Position numbers and translations under genes: made by a program. A stretch of 64,000 nt of DNA, taken from positions 23,964,101-24,028,100 of the forward strand of contig NC_092677.1 of assembly GCF_964355755.1 (NCBI RefSeq), given 5' to 3'. Below, in pieces: positions 1 to 13,600 of this stretch; position 1 is the stretch's first letter, and every line of letters begins with the position of its first letter. This DNA comes from Antedon mediterranea (taxonomy: Eukaryota; Echinodermata; Crinoidea; Comatulida; Antedonidae). The notes under the pieces were generated by a model. That model was not told the DNA's origin. It did not search any database and worked only from the letters and a program-made list of their open reading frames with translations.

Positions 1-339
1 TGTGTATTGTTTGTTGCATATATGGAATTTTTATTGTGACATAACGTGATCAATCAATCAATATAATTATGCTAATATAATATTTTCTTGCAATTTTCCA
101 TTTTATTGGTCGAGAAAGTTGCCTGCTGTATGATGCAAGTCATTTTCTTTTAATAATAATTAATATGTAAAACAGGATTTTGTAGTGGTTTAGTTTTCCT
201 ATCATTTTTTCTAGTCTTTAGGCCTAACAATTTGTGTGCGTCGAAGGCTCGAGTTCGTATTTATTAGTTGTCAAATGTTAGTAGGTTATGCTGCCCTTTA
301 ACAATGGGCTCAAAGTTTAGATGCAAAATATTGTAAGCA

Positions 340-1480
340 AGCAGGCTAGATGTCATTTTTTTAGATTTTTCATCTGCTTTTGATAAAGTACCCCATAAGC
401 GTCTAATTAAAAAAGTTAACATTAGGCCTATTGGCTTAAACAAAGGTTTAAATAAATGGATTCAGAATTTTCTTTTAAATAGAAAACAAAGAGTTATCTA
501 TAGAGGTGAAGTATCGCATTGGAAGAATGTAATACCAGGGGTCAGTTCTTGGCCCTCTTTTGTTTCTATTGTATGTGAGTGATCTTGAATATGGTATAGA
601 ATCTTCAATTTTTCAATTTGCAGATGACAATACCATTTCAAGACCTATCCATGAATTAGAAGACTGTATAAAGTTACAGAGTGATTTAAATAAGATTTAT
701 GAATGTTCAATTTTAAATAGGGCCTAAACTACCATTAAATGCATCAAAATGTGCAGCTATGAGTTTATCCCGGTGTAAAGATCCCATCATATTTGCTTAC
801 GATATCAATTCTGATTCAAACTACTTGGTGTATATATCAACAGTAAATTAACATGCCACTCTCATCTAGATTATGTTTTGTAGTAAGGCAAGAAAACTTC
901 TTGGTTTTGTTTCAAGATGTAGTAAAGCAATGTCTCGGATGGCAATGCTAAATCTTTACAAAGCACTAATACTACCTGTTATGACTTACTGTTGTTGTAT
1001 GTGGGCACCTAATGAAATATCTCATATGTATAGACTTGAAAGGGTTCAAAGAAAGACCACTAGAATAATTATGTACAGTATTGAATATATATTTAAAGTG
1101 TAGGCCTATAGACTCACATTAGGTTTTAAAATAATGCATGGCCTCTGTCCCTCATCCTTTAATGAGTTTGTGAGATCAAGTGAGAGGTGTGAAGGGCGGT
1201 TAATACATTTGGAAGGCTAAGACCAATACCTGTACATTTTTAAATTCATCGTTTGTTATTTTCCCTAGATTATGGTAGCAACTTCCCAATGAAATTAAAC
1301 AATGTGCTACAATTTCAAACTTTAAAGCCCAACTCACCAAACATTTGATCTCAAAATATTAAGTTGTAAATTGTTTATATTGTTTATTCAGCTTATTTTT
1401 AATTGGTGTATCTCATTATAACTTTGTTTTGTTTTTACTTAATTTGTGCTACTTAGTTTTGTTATTTTTGTATTTTTTTT
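340..1480 (+). mobile_element. Decayed non-LTR retrotransposon (LINE) reverse transcriptase fragment
   Basis: Translating the + strand with frame changes gives reverse-transcriptase landmarks in order: an FSSAFDKVPHKRLIKK-like block near 370-410, a GSVLGPLLFLLYVSDLEYG block at 540-595, and a FADDN catalytic box near 618-635. A 76-residue open piece at 873-1103 contains the typical late-RT segment LYKALILPVMTYCCCMW. Stops and frameshifts separate these pieces, so the copy is dead. It is truncated at the 5' end and fades into an AT-rich 3' tail with AATAAA near 1485-1490. The exact clade is not certain; CR1/Jockey-like is most likely. Confidence 0.8.
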
Positions 1481-1626
1481 TTAATAAAGTACCGGTAAGC
1501 ACTATGCACAGGAGGATCAGAGGACGTTCTTTTATAATTCTGACCCTTGACCCCGATTCGCTTCAGTGATTAATAATACAACAACTTTTTAAATCCGGCT
1601 TATTTACTACCACACTCTCTAAAACA

Positions 1627-1659
1627 ATGATTTTATCTTGTTGGGATGACTTCAATTAA
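1627..1659 (+). promoter_or_regulatory. Short upstream ORF overlapping the TRAF7-like start codon
   Basis: An ATG at 1627 with A at -3 opens a ten-codon frame that ends at TAA 1657-1659. This is past the presumed main start at 1646 and in a different frame. If the mRNA leader includes it, ribosomes starting at 1627 would bypass the main start, which is a known way to damp translation. Whether the transcript begins upstream of 1627 cannot be seen here. Confidence 0.4.
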
Positions 1660-4600
1660 CAGTAAAACTAGGCCTCTGGTCAAACAACCGTCAACACAGT
1701 TAAATTGTCCATTTTGCAAAAAACTTCTTTTAAATCCCGTAATCAGTACAGAATGTGGCCACACTTTTTGCCAAGCTTGCACTTGTAGGCCACTTGATAC
1801 CGGTGATAAAGCGAACCCGGTTGTGTGTCCGGTGGACGGAAAGCTGATAAATCCCGATAATCTTGTTGTTAACCGGTAAGACATTGTTAGGCCTAGCTTT
1901 TATAGGGAGTAGGTAGCAGTTAGTATAATTAGGCGGAGAAGAGGGTTTCTCCACACCCTGTTCTTTAATATGTAAGCAGGAAAAGGTTGTTTACATTTTG
2001 CAGTACTACTAAGGCCTAGCTAGCCTAGGGTAGGCCTACTTTACTACATCTAATAATGTAAAAAACATTTCAGTTTTTAGTACTGTAATTTAATTAATAA
2101 GCACATTTATTTTTAGAAGTTAACTGTAGGAGACTTATACTAGATAGGCCTAGCCTATATAATATACTACTACTAGCTTTATACTGTTAAACCTTTACAG
2201 GCTTGTTGATGACTTTTTGATTTGCATGCGTCTCTGACACAAGCATTTGCTTTCTTTGTTACTGTACGCCAGCATTATGCACTTGTCAATTGTATGACCC
2301 ACTATACAACCCCCGGGAGAGGTGCGTCATAGGTGCGTCATTTACAAATAATTACTGACGCAGGGGTGCATCAAAAAACATAGATGGTACGTCAAATCAA
2401 TGACCAACGGTGTGTCAATGTCCGTCACTTTACCACCCAAAATATCATAAAAAACATGGTCACAGTGCGTCAAAATGGGTCGGTCATCATGGTCACCTAA
2501 AGGTAAGTCACATTATTGACCCATGGGTGCATCATGGTATTCATAAGGTATGATCCACATGGGACAAATGACGCACCTCTCCCGGGGTTGTATAGTGGGT
2601 CATACAATTGACAATGTGCATTATTTAGAAAATAAATGTTATTTTGATTGATTGATTGAAACATCTTTAGTAAGGTACCATTGGAAAGATTAATAATATA
2701 TAAAAAATAAAATGGTCTTTCATCTCATGTTTAGCTTTAGTAATAATTGGCTGAGCTATTGCATTTTAATCATAAAAAAAAATATATATTTAAATATGTC
2801 ATTAATAATAATGTAGATTTTTATAGCACACCATATTCTCAAAAGTAAAAAGTAGAGAAAGTTGAGGATTAAATGGAGTTGAACAGACACGTTTTGAGAA
2901 TATATACAGTATTTTTATGCCAATTTTTTTGTTCAAACTTACAGAGCTATTGCTTCTCAGATTGACGATCTAGTAGTATACTGCCCCCATGGCATCACAC
3001 GTCTTACATCTCGTGACTATGTTCCGGAAGAAGGCGGTTGCCCGGTACAACTAACAATAGCTGACATAGAGGACCATGAGCAGACGTGCGAGTATGTTAA
3101 GTTAGGCTGCCCGAACAACGAAACCTTGTGTGGAACATTTAGAAAAAAAGAATTAGATGACCATGTTAAAGTGTGCCCTTATATGGCATGTAAATATGCA
3201 GAAAATGGTAAACATACAACATTTTACATCTCAATAATACTTACTTTTGATAGTTTGCACCATGTATGCTGGATTTTTAAAGAGGTGGATTTTACTATTA
3301 TTATTTGTAAATGACGCACCTATGACGCACCTCTCCCGGGGGTTGTATAGTGGGTCATACAATTGACAAGTGCATAATGCTGGCATAACAAAGAAAGCAA
3401 ATGCTTGTGTCAGAGACGCATGCAAATCAAAAAGTCATCAACAAGCCTGTAAAGGTTTAACAGTATAAAGCTAGTAGTAGTATATTATATAGGCTAGGCC
3501 TATCTAGTGTAAGTCTCCTACAGTTAACTTCTAAAAATAAATGTGCTTATTAAGTAAAATACAGTACTAAAAACTGAAATGTTTTTTCATTATTAGAAGT
3601 AGTAAAGTAGGCCTAGTACTAGTAGTAGTAGTACTGCAAAATGTAAACAACCTTCCTGCTTACATATTAAAGAACAGGGTGTGGAGAAACCCTCTTCTCC
3701 GCCTAATTATACTAACTGCTACCTACTCCTACTAACTCTGCTTGGTCTGCACTCAAACTTGACAAAAAAAATGTTATGTGTCATAGTATCACTACCATAT
3801 TTGGGCACATCACTACCATATTTGGGCACATCACTACCATATTTGGGCACATCACTACCATATTTGGGCACATCACTACCATATTTGGGCACATCACTAC
3901 CATATTTGGGCACATCACTACCATATTTGGGCACATCACTACCATATTTGGGCACATCACTACCATATTTGGGCACATCACTACCATATTTGGGTTCATC
4001 ACTACCATGTTTTGGCACATCACTACGATATTTGGGCACATCACTACCATATTTGGGCACATCACTACCATATTTGGGCACATCACATTAGTTTGATAGT
4101 GTAGACAGAACTTGAGAATGATCCCATTCACCGAGGGGGATAAAAGTACTAAGTGGTAATTTATATTATATAACAATGAAATCCTCCACACAAGTGCTGA
4201 TCAAATTATTATAAAGCATTTATTTATAATTTGTTTTCAAATATCACTGGACCGTTTAGAATTTATTCTGTGCCTGTTAATTTATATAAAATATTCCGAA
4301 CACAAATCCCTATAATTAAGTTAGTATGTATGTAAAAACATCGTCTGTCCGACACAAAAGCCAAAAAAATCCTTTTTTAGTAGAAAAGTTATACCATCGC
4401 TTTCAATCTTTAGCCACATCTTTTAACAATATGTCACTCTTAATAAAAAAATCACAACAAAATTTAGTAAATTATAAATGTGTTAGCTTTGTGGAATGTG
4501 TGTGCAGGTGTCACCCTACTATGACAGTGTTTTAAATACTTAACATTATTATTACTTGATTTCAGAACTTCATAGGCTTTGTTAAACATCAGTTGTATCA

Positions 4601-7600
4601 AATATATTGTAATTGTATGTTCATATGGGGGAGGTTTTTTTCACACAGACTATATTTAACCTTAACAATCATTTTATGACTCATTTCCATCCTGTTTTGT
4701 AGTTTTGCATCTGTTGATGATGGATGTGAAACTGTTCTAAAGCTCTGTCCACACTATCAAAAAAGTGTGAAATGCCCAAATATGGTAGTAATATGACATC
4801 ATCGTGTCCAAATATGGGCACATCAAGTTTTTTTGTCACATAAAGTTTGATAGTGTAGACAGAATGAATACCACAATTCCCTAAAAGTCAGATAATTCTT
4901 ACCTCTAACATTTGTTATTTTCTTTACATTAGGTTGTACATTTATAGGAGTCAATGACCAAATTCAAAATCACCAATCTGAGTGTAATTTTGCTAACAAA
5001 GAGCCAACATATGGACATTTGAAAGAAAATGTAAGTATATGTATGATACAATGTGCTCTAAATTACTCTATAATTTAAAACCCTTTTCACACCTGCAAAA
5101 ATTAACAACTTCTAACAAGTTGTAACCAGGTTTGCATAAGTGTAAAGACAATTTTGTGGAAAATCTCCCCAAGATTTTACAGGTTTTTTTTTAGATGTCC
5201 CAATTATTGGTATTAAACTGACCAATCATAGTAATCAAAATGCTTTCTTTGAGATTTCTCACGAAATTTCTATGAAAATGCAGTTTAAAAAATTAGGAAA
5301 TCACACCTGGTTAACATTGATGAGTTGTATTAACATTTTAATGTATATGTGAAAAGGGTATAAGGCCCATTTACACTGGGCGATAACGATCATAACTAAA
5401 CAACCTAAAACAAAAGAATTTTAAAAAGTTTTCATCCTAGAACTATAGGATTATCATCTATGCTGCCTTTGATGAAATTGATATTTCCACATGTCCAATC
5501 AAATGACGTCTTGGTTAGTAAGAGCAATAATGATACGATTTTATTGTTTTTATTGATCATGTTGTCATTTGATTGGATTTTCAAAAATATTATTTTTATC
5601 AAATACAGCATACATGATTATCCTATAGTTCTAGGATGAAAACTTTTTAAAATTCTTTTGTTTTAGCCAAGAAAAATGTATGTTTATCTATTTATCGTCA
5701 ATTGTTATTGGCCTTTATTGTAAACTCCTAGATTTGTTTGCTCTGGCATCTGTGACATTCCAAATCTTCCAGGCCAATTCTACAATACCAAGTCATTCAA
5801 TGTCCTACTATACATCAACTTATGTTCATACTTTAGCTTTTATAAGAAAGTAGATTTAAATATTTAAAACTACAACAAACCATCTGCTAAAACAAAATTA
5901 TATAGTATTTTTGTTTGTCAATCATGTAAACATAACTCATTTCGTTGCTATCATGCTAAATAAACTTATTGTAAATTATTGTTTTTATATACATTGGCTG
6001 CTAATAAAATTTTAACCGAGACACATAGATTCAACTTTTCCATTGCACTGCCTACATCATTAAATTTTTGGTTTCTTTTAATTTGATATCATTTTCAGAT
6101 GGAAAAGTTAAGTGATGAGAATACATGCTTAAAGAAGATGGTATCTGAGTTAAGTGAACGGGTATCAACTTTAGAAGAGGAAAGAAGAACAATGGCTGCT
6201 TTGTTGCAGAAGTGTTCAGAGTAAGTGACACTGTTTTTTGTTTTTCAATGTACTTAGCACTGGTCTCTGTTTTTTCACGCTGCTGCTCTAGCCAGCTACG
6301 TCCCATGAGCAGGGCCGTAGCCAGGATCTGTCAAGGGGGGGTTCGCACACCAAGTATTTGGGTCACCCCCCACCCCCATACCTACCCCCACCCCCATACC
6401 TACCCCCCCCCCCCCCCCGCTAGGGTGGGGCCTGAGGCGAAGCAAATTTTGTTAAATGACACCCCTTGGCCGGAAAAGACACTCTCATGCAGCATGCTAC
6501 CAATGAGTAAAACGATCGTACTTGGACTCATGGACTATTTAAACGATAACATTTGTTGCCGTATGTTAGATGCGCGTGCTCTGTGCGGAACCGCCGATTG
6601 TTTGATCATTTACTCGATACTGTATTTTGTTTTGCGTTCAAGTTCAATGCGAACGTACGTCTAGGAGAAGCCCCGAAAAAAGCACACTGGGTGAAGGCAA
6701 AAGCAATTCTTATTATAGCTCTATCTATAATATTTATTTACAGCAATTTGTTGAGGAAATTAAATATGCCAATGTAAATAGGTGATATTGATACATTTGA
6801 GTACGTATCAGCTGGTGGTCTAGAAAAAAATAATCGGATGCCATAATGTGAACTACAGTACATGATACCATAGATATTATAGTGTAAAATATTAATATTC
6901 ACTATAATCCTCTATGATACATTATACTTCATAGCCACACATAAATACTGATGTATGTCGGAAGGCTATATACTTTATGCATGCTGCCAGTGATCTAAAC
7001 AATTGGTACGCAGTTGTCTGGCGGTGTCCTTTGTACGAATCGTTTGTCCCCCAGCTTGCTGTGAGACGCGTCAATATCATGTTACATGCAAGGACCAAAC
7101 ATTTATTTTTCAGGTTAAAATCCGCAATTCATTTGCAATTCTTTACAGACTATATCGCTCGAAGTACGCTCATACAGGGAAGAAGGTACTGTATGAGTTA
7201 TTCCGAACGAGTTTACGAATTTTTTAATTTACGAACAACTTTTTGTACTGTGGGGCACATATTTGGACGATTTTCGGAGATGAGGGTGAGGTATTGGGCA
7301 TGTCGGGGATGGGGGTTCGCAGTCGGTTAAGGGGGTTCGCTGTAAAGGGGGGGTTCGCCCGAACCATAAAAACCCCCCCTGGCTACGGGCCTGATGAGGA
7401 CTACTCATTCATAAGCTAATGCAAGCAGCAGTTATAGTATCTAAGGCCGACAGTTTTGCGACTTTGTAAACTTGACTATAATTTATAGTCCCAGCTGCTG
7501 GACCCAAAAAACGTCTGGGAAAAGAGTCTATGAGGGCTTACGGTTGAACGATTTTGGATTCTCGCCCTTTGATTGGTTGAATGGGATGAATTTTCATGAA

Positions 7601-10600
7601 GTCACGTTGTCTCTAGAGGGTATTCAGTTGCATGCCAACAGGTTGAGGTCACACACACACATAGCACATTAAAATTCAAAATTGACCATTTTTAAATGGG
7701 CATGTGAATCTTAATTAAAAACTGTCTTTGATTTGTATGTATTTTTGCGATTAAAGGACATCTTTTTAATATTTAATCATAAATATCTGAAGATAGAACA
7801 ATGATTAATTTTAAAATGTCGAGCAGCGTTTTTTGTAAGAAATATTTTTTGTTTTAACTAGACAAGAGGACCAGTAATATTACATTTTTACTGGTCCTCC
7901 AGAATATTAATACTGTTTGTACCTGAACATTAACTTTAAAAAACAAAAATAGTACATAAAATCAATCTTGTTACAGTACAATTACAGTAGTTATTTAGAA
8001 TTGTCATGGCACTGTATGTTGCCATCTTCTGAAAGTCAACTGCTTAAGAGAAGATAACTGTATTTCTTCCACAAAACAAGTGGAAATAATGGTGCTTGGC
8101 TCATACAAAGATAAAACATTAACGGAAAAACAGATATCAAAACAATTCTATCCTAAAGTTATCAATATCATGTCAAAAATTCAAATCATCAAAAAAATAG
8201 AAAAATATTATTATCTACCTACTCTGCGGTTGTACTGGATGATACTGGAATTTATTTATGGTCATAACTTTTTTTTTATATGTGGCCAAAAGAAAGTTTC
8301 ATAGTGGTGCATAACATCTAGTAATCACCACAGTTCTGTTACCTAATATCAGGTACCTATTTGTATACCTGGGTGGAGAGAGGCAAACGTACTGTAAATA
8401 AATAAAGTGTCTTGCCTAAGGTTGCAAGCAATGCAACACACGTTGAATTTGAACTCATCAGAAGAACGTCCAACACAGTGAGGTTTTATTTAGTTTAATT
8501 AATAGTTTTTTATTTTTTTTTATTGATTAACTATTTGTATTCATTTTATTTATTAGTGGTTAATATTATTACAAATTCATTTCAGATCGATTGAGAATTT
8601 AGAAGAGCAACAGCTAAAATTGCAGAAAGTTGAGCTTGTACGCAGAGCTAGAAACAGTTCTACCACCTCCCTATCAAGTAAGAACAATTTGCAATACCGC
8701 CGGCCAATGACCAGTTAAATGCGTGGCAGACCAGTTAAATAGTCAAATAACAAGTCCGCTTGGCGAGTTAAAATTTTAGTAAACTCTAATGAAATATCAA
8801 TAATCTTACACAATTCACCTTGTCATGATTTCTTTACAAAATATACACCTGGACTTATGTAAACAGGATTGATTTTCTGTACTATTTTTGTTTTTAAAAA
8901 AAAGACGTAATAATATGCTTTAAGCCTATTATTATGTCTTTTTTTACATGATTTTTATATAGCATAGCTAACAATTTGTTATATTTTTCACCGCTCCCTT
9001 TGGCAGTTATAATAAAGAGAACGGAAGCATTAGGAAACAGTTACCATGCGGTAGCTTATACTAGTTTACTACGGCGGGAAAAATTAGTATTTGGACTGGG
9101 TACACGTACACCCCAAAACACGTCTGGGAAAAAAGACTATGAAAACGTTTGCTGATAAGTATTGAGATGCATGTAGGTGGTAGTTATAGTGAGATAAGCG
9201 GCATTTTTGTAAGACATATTTCTTGTTTAATTTAGGTATTGGCTCACGTAAAAGGAACTCTTCAGGTAGTCCAGACCATCTATCATCAATTTCCAGAGAG
9301 AAGTGGTTTCTTCCATTTGAATTCAAGTGTATAGGTACATTGAGGTAATATTATCATACGATATTCCATATTTTGTGTATATGATTCATATTGGTCCTTG
9401 AAAACCTGGAAAATCATTTTCAGCATCATATATTGTTTTACTATCATTTTATAAGGTCTTTTCACAAAGAGTTGTGGCAATATCACACTTAACAAGTCAG
9501 CGTTATTGCCGGTCTAAACCCATTTTCATAGATGGTAATATTGCAGCAATTTTACAATTTATTTACAATTTTAATGTTTTTTTAAATTTGGCCACAAATC
9601 CTTGTACACAGGAAAAATGCCAAAATGAACTTTTCAAAATTCAATCAATAAAAATAAATTCTGGACTTTTTAAAATTGAATTATTATGCAATAATAATAA
9701 ATTCTTGTTCTGTATTTTAAAAGTTTTTTTTTTCATACGCATCCAAGCCAATTACAGGATGGATAAACTATTTTATAATTATTATGCTTTTAAGTCTTAT
9801 TTGGGCTTGGGGAGTGGAGTTAAAAGAGTCGTGAGTTACAACCCTGGCACTAGGTCAGGAATGAACCTTGGGCCATTGGATTGAAAAGCAAACTTGTTAA
9901 CCACCAAGCTACAGCTCCACTACTTTTGCAATCCCCTAATATTGGCCCAAGGGCTTGTGGCGCAGTGTGTTGGACGTTTGACTACTGATCGTGAGATCGA
10001 GGTTCGAATCCAACTCTTGCCGCATTGCTTGTATCCTTAGGCAAGATACGTTACTTACGTTTGCCTCTCTCCACCCAGGTGTATAAATGGGAACCCGGTT
10101 AGATCAAGACACAACTTTGCGCTGATTACTAGCTGCATTATGGGAGTATGTTTCCATACGTGTTTGATCCAAAAAATGACTGGGGTAATAATGTTCAGCG
10201 CATTGAAGATGTTCGCAATTGGATGACAACAAATTACCTAAAGTTGAATGATGGAAAGACAGAGTTTATTATCGTCGGGTCTAAATGTAACATCTCCAAA
10301 ATCAACATCACACATATCAGAATCGGAAACTCTAACATCGCTCCCTCATCGGTGGTCCGGAATCTGGGAATCATGCTGGATAGTAATCTCACTATGGAAG
10401 CACAAATAACAACTGTATCCAAAGCAGCATGCATATCGATTAGGAACCTTGGTCGTATTCGCGGTAATCTTAACAAGAAAACAGCTGAATTGATTGTACA
10501 CTCATTTGTCACTTCTAAAATTGACATTGGTAATGCCTTGTTGTTTGGCATACCAAAATCTCAAATACAACATTTGCAGCGCTTGCAAAATATGGCAGCT

Positions 10601-13600
10601 AGAATTGTAACTTATACAAAATCAAACGCTCACATAACTCCTGTCCTGATGGATTTGCATTGGTTGCCTGTTCAACAACGTATTAAGTACAAACTTGCGT
10701 TATTTGTATTCAAGATCCTAAATGACAGTGCTCCTGCTTATTTATCTGACCTTGTGGATCGTTACGAATCATCCCGCAGAGGCCTACGATCATTGTCACA
10801 AAACCTTCTTCAAGAGCGTAGAGCGAAAAATCAGTGGGGTCAGAGATCTTTTTACGTTGCGGCCGCAAGTGTATGGAACAGCTTACCAGCAACAGTTAAA
10901 TGCTCAACTAGTCTAAACAGTTTCAAGACCAACCTAAAGATGTCGCTATTCGCTGATGTTCTCGCACGTTGTTAATGCACAAAGCGCCATGAGCGCCACA
11001 TGGGTGGAGGATACCGGCGCTATATAAGTTTTCATTTATTATTATTATTATTATTGAGAGCTTGCGTATATGTGCTATATAAGAATGAACTATTATTATT
11101 ATTATTATGAATGGACACTTTAACTGTAAGACCTTTTTTTATAGAGGACATGCTGGTAGCGTTCATTGTCTAGCAGTTAAGAGTAGAAACCTGTACAGTA
11201 GTGGTGATGACAACGTCATTAAAGTATGGAACATAGATCAGTTGAGTAAAGGCTGTGCAAAAACACTAAAAGGACACAAGGGAAAGGTAACTAAACTTGT
11301 AATTATGTGTTTACCTAGACTTTCCATAAGTCTGTATTTGATTTGTATTTTACCCTGAATAAATTGTTACATCTTGTAACAATTTGTACAGTACAGTTTC
11401 GTTCCTCCCACTGATGCCAGTCGCATCCAAGAGGCAGTCTTCTTTAGCATCCAAATATATGCTGGGTCCGACTGTTGAAGGGCTTCCTTGACTGGGTTAG
11501 CTTCTTAGCTTGACTAGGATCGCACTCAAAGAAGATTGCTTGATTTAATCTAGGGGTCACGATATTATGGTTTTCGGGCTTGTGCAAAGAGCATTCGTTT
11601 TGTTAATGAGGTATTTGGTGCTCGGGAGATATGGGCTATGGACTTTAGGTAGTGAACCCATAGTCTTTAGTGGAGTTGCACCGACGATATTTTCAACATC
11701 TTTATTTGAGAACAGGAGACTGAAAATTCCATCTTCCATAGATTGCTCTTGGTGCCCGGTAACCTTCGCTTCTTTACATTTACAGGCCTGCAACGATTTA
11801 TTACATGTTTCCATACACGTATAACGTAAATCTTCTAATAGTAACCCACACTCTAATAGTAACCCCCTTCTAATAGTAACCCACCTATATAAGTCAATCT
11901 AATAATCTATAATCTATAATACTACTCTAATAGTCACCCATGGGGATTACTATTAGAGTCACAAAACTTATGATGCAGCCGTATTTTGAAAATAAGGAGA
12001 TAATGCATGTTGATCTCGGGAGTGGGGCAGTGTTTTTGAGTATATTATTATTTTCAGGTGCCTAATTTAAGATTAGTAATAGTAACGCCATTACTCTAAC
12101 AGTAACCCCCCTTCTAATAGTAACCCCCCTTCTAATAGTAACCCACCCTAAAAAACAATCAAAGAATAATAACACAGGGTTACAATTAGAAGATTTATGG
12201 TATGCGAACCCTGATAAATCTGGAAGAGAAAACGTAGTTGCGTGCTATTTGCTTATTATGATTGGTCAATTAAATACCAGGGCAAAATACATGCACGCGC
12301 ACAGTATCAACTCTGAACATTTTAAAACAAAAACAGGCCTCTTATCGGTGTGTTTTTCACACAAAATTGTACAAACATGTTGTTACATTTTGCAGATGTT
12401 TCAATTTTTGTCTGGTAAAATATAGACTTTTGTAAAACATGTACAGAATCAATTTGCAGACTGCAAGCATCAGAATGATGTAGGTTAAAATACCATATTT
12501 GGCTTTATGAACCCATTTGAACAAAATTCAGGAAATACTCTCTTCCCATACTGCCTTGTTCCATTAAAAAGCCTGTTTAAAATTAAGAAAACCACTTCAC
12601 TTTACAGGAATGATTTTTCATTTTGAAAAAAAGGTAAACATGTTTACAAATTTTAAGCTTTACATGAAATAATTAGTTGTAAGTTTTTACTTAATAAAAT
12701 TGTTTATAATATAATATATATAATAAAATTACTCCAATATTTAGAGTAAAGTCATGATTCAAAGTTTCGATCTTTATTGAATTACAGTATCATCAGGTAT
12801 TATTATTTATATTATTTTCTCTTTTTAGGTGACGGTATTGATAGATGGAGGGGATTTTCTTTTCAGTGCGAGCATAGATAAAAGCATTAGAAAATGGTCT
12901 TACGATGAACAGGCTATGGTAGAAAAATTAGCAAGAAAGGTAGAGCTACATAACTTGCTTATCAATATTGGTCATTATTTTGTACGACAGGCCTTGTCTT
13001 TTGAGGCGTGGGAATACAATCACTCACCTAACGCAATCCTAAATTCCATTGAGGTGTGCCACTTAAAGGCCAGGTGCGGGCAAAAAATTTCTATTGATCA
13101 TACATTCCAATAATTATCGATCTATAGTTTCTCCTATGTTTCATAATTTTTGAGATTTTATTTGTGTTACACGAGCTTGTTGAAAATAAGCACTTTCTTA
13201 TCAGTGGGGGGATAGTTCAAATTACACAGTAAAATCTCTATTCTTTTGTACACAAATTTTGTAAATAGAGAGGCATTTTAAAAAGCTATGAAAAATAAAC
13301 GGTGTGGTAAAAAATGATATCAGATGATAAAATATATGTAATATAACTTGAATTTTACATTTCTGGTATTTTTACTTCAGACTTTTATTTTCATGCTATA
13401 GCAAAAATTATCCACCGTATATCCACCATCTTTTTTCACCTTCTAGGGAGTCACCAGACATGTTATTACATTAGGTTAAACTACCTAACTACTGAAAAAA
13501 AGTCTCTGGTTTTTATGGCCAAATTTTGTATTTGACCATATTAAGGGAAATTCATGTTTTTTCGTCTTGATTTCTGTTACAAATACATGAACCAGATATT

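Noticed and set aside
3681-4191. Four long overlapping frames with repeated YLGTSLP-, TTIFGHI-, PKYGSDV- and PNMVVMC-type motifs
   Set aside because: They all arise from the 21-bp tandem repeat (a multiple of 3), which is open in many phases. There are no gene signals around them.
6212-6777. 150- and 74-codon frames after TRAF7 exon 4
   Set aside because: They begin in the intron and run through the hAT-like element, including its poly-C tract.
9951-10030. tRNA gene with boxes A and B
   Set aside because: There is no acceptor-stem pairing, and it continues into a SINE body that recurs at 8309-8484.
10148-10975. 275-codon frame as a cellular gene
   Set aside because: Its blocks (DVRNWMTTNYLKLND, HWLPVQQRIKYK) are reverse-transcriptase C-terminus, and it ends in a LINE tail.
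11557-11814. 85-codon minus-strand frame as a gene
   Set aside because: There is no recognisable domain, start context or splice signal, and it lies inside a TRAF7 intron next to a MITE.
12940-13113. Extended read-through of TRAF7 exon 8 to a stop at 13113
   Set aside because: The WD40 reading ends exactly at a GT donor (12939) that joins exon 9 in phase. The extension runs into a dispersed repeat.
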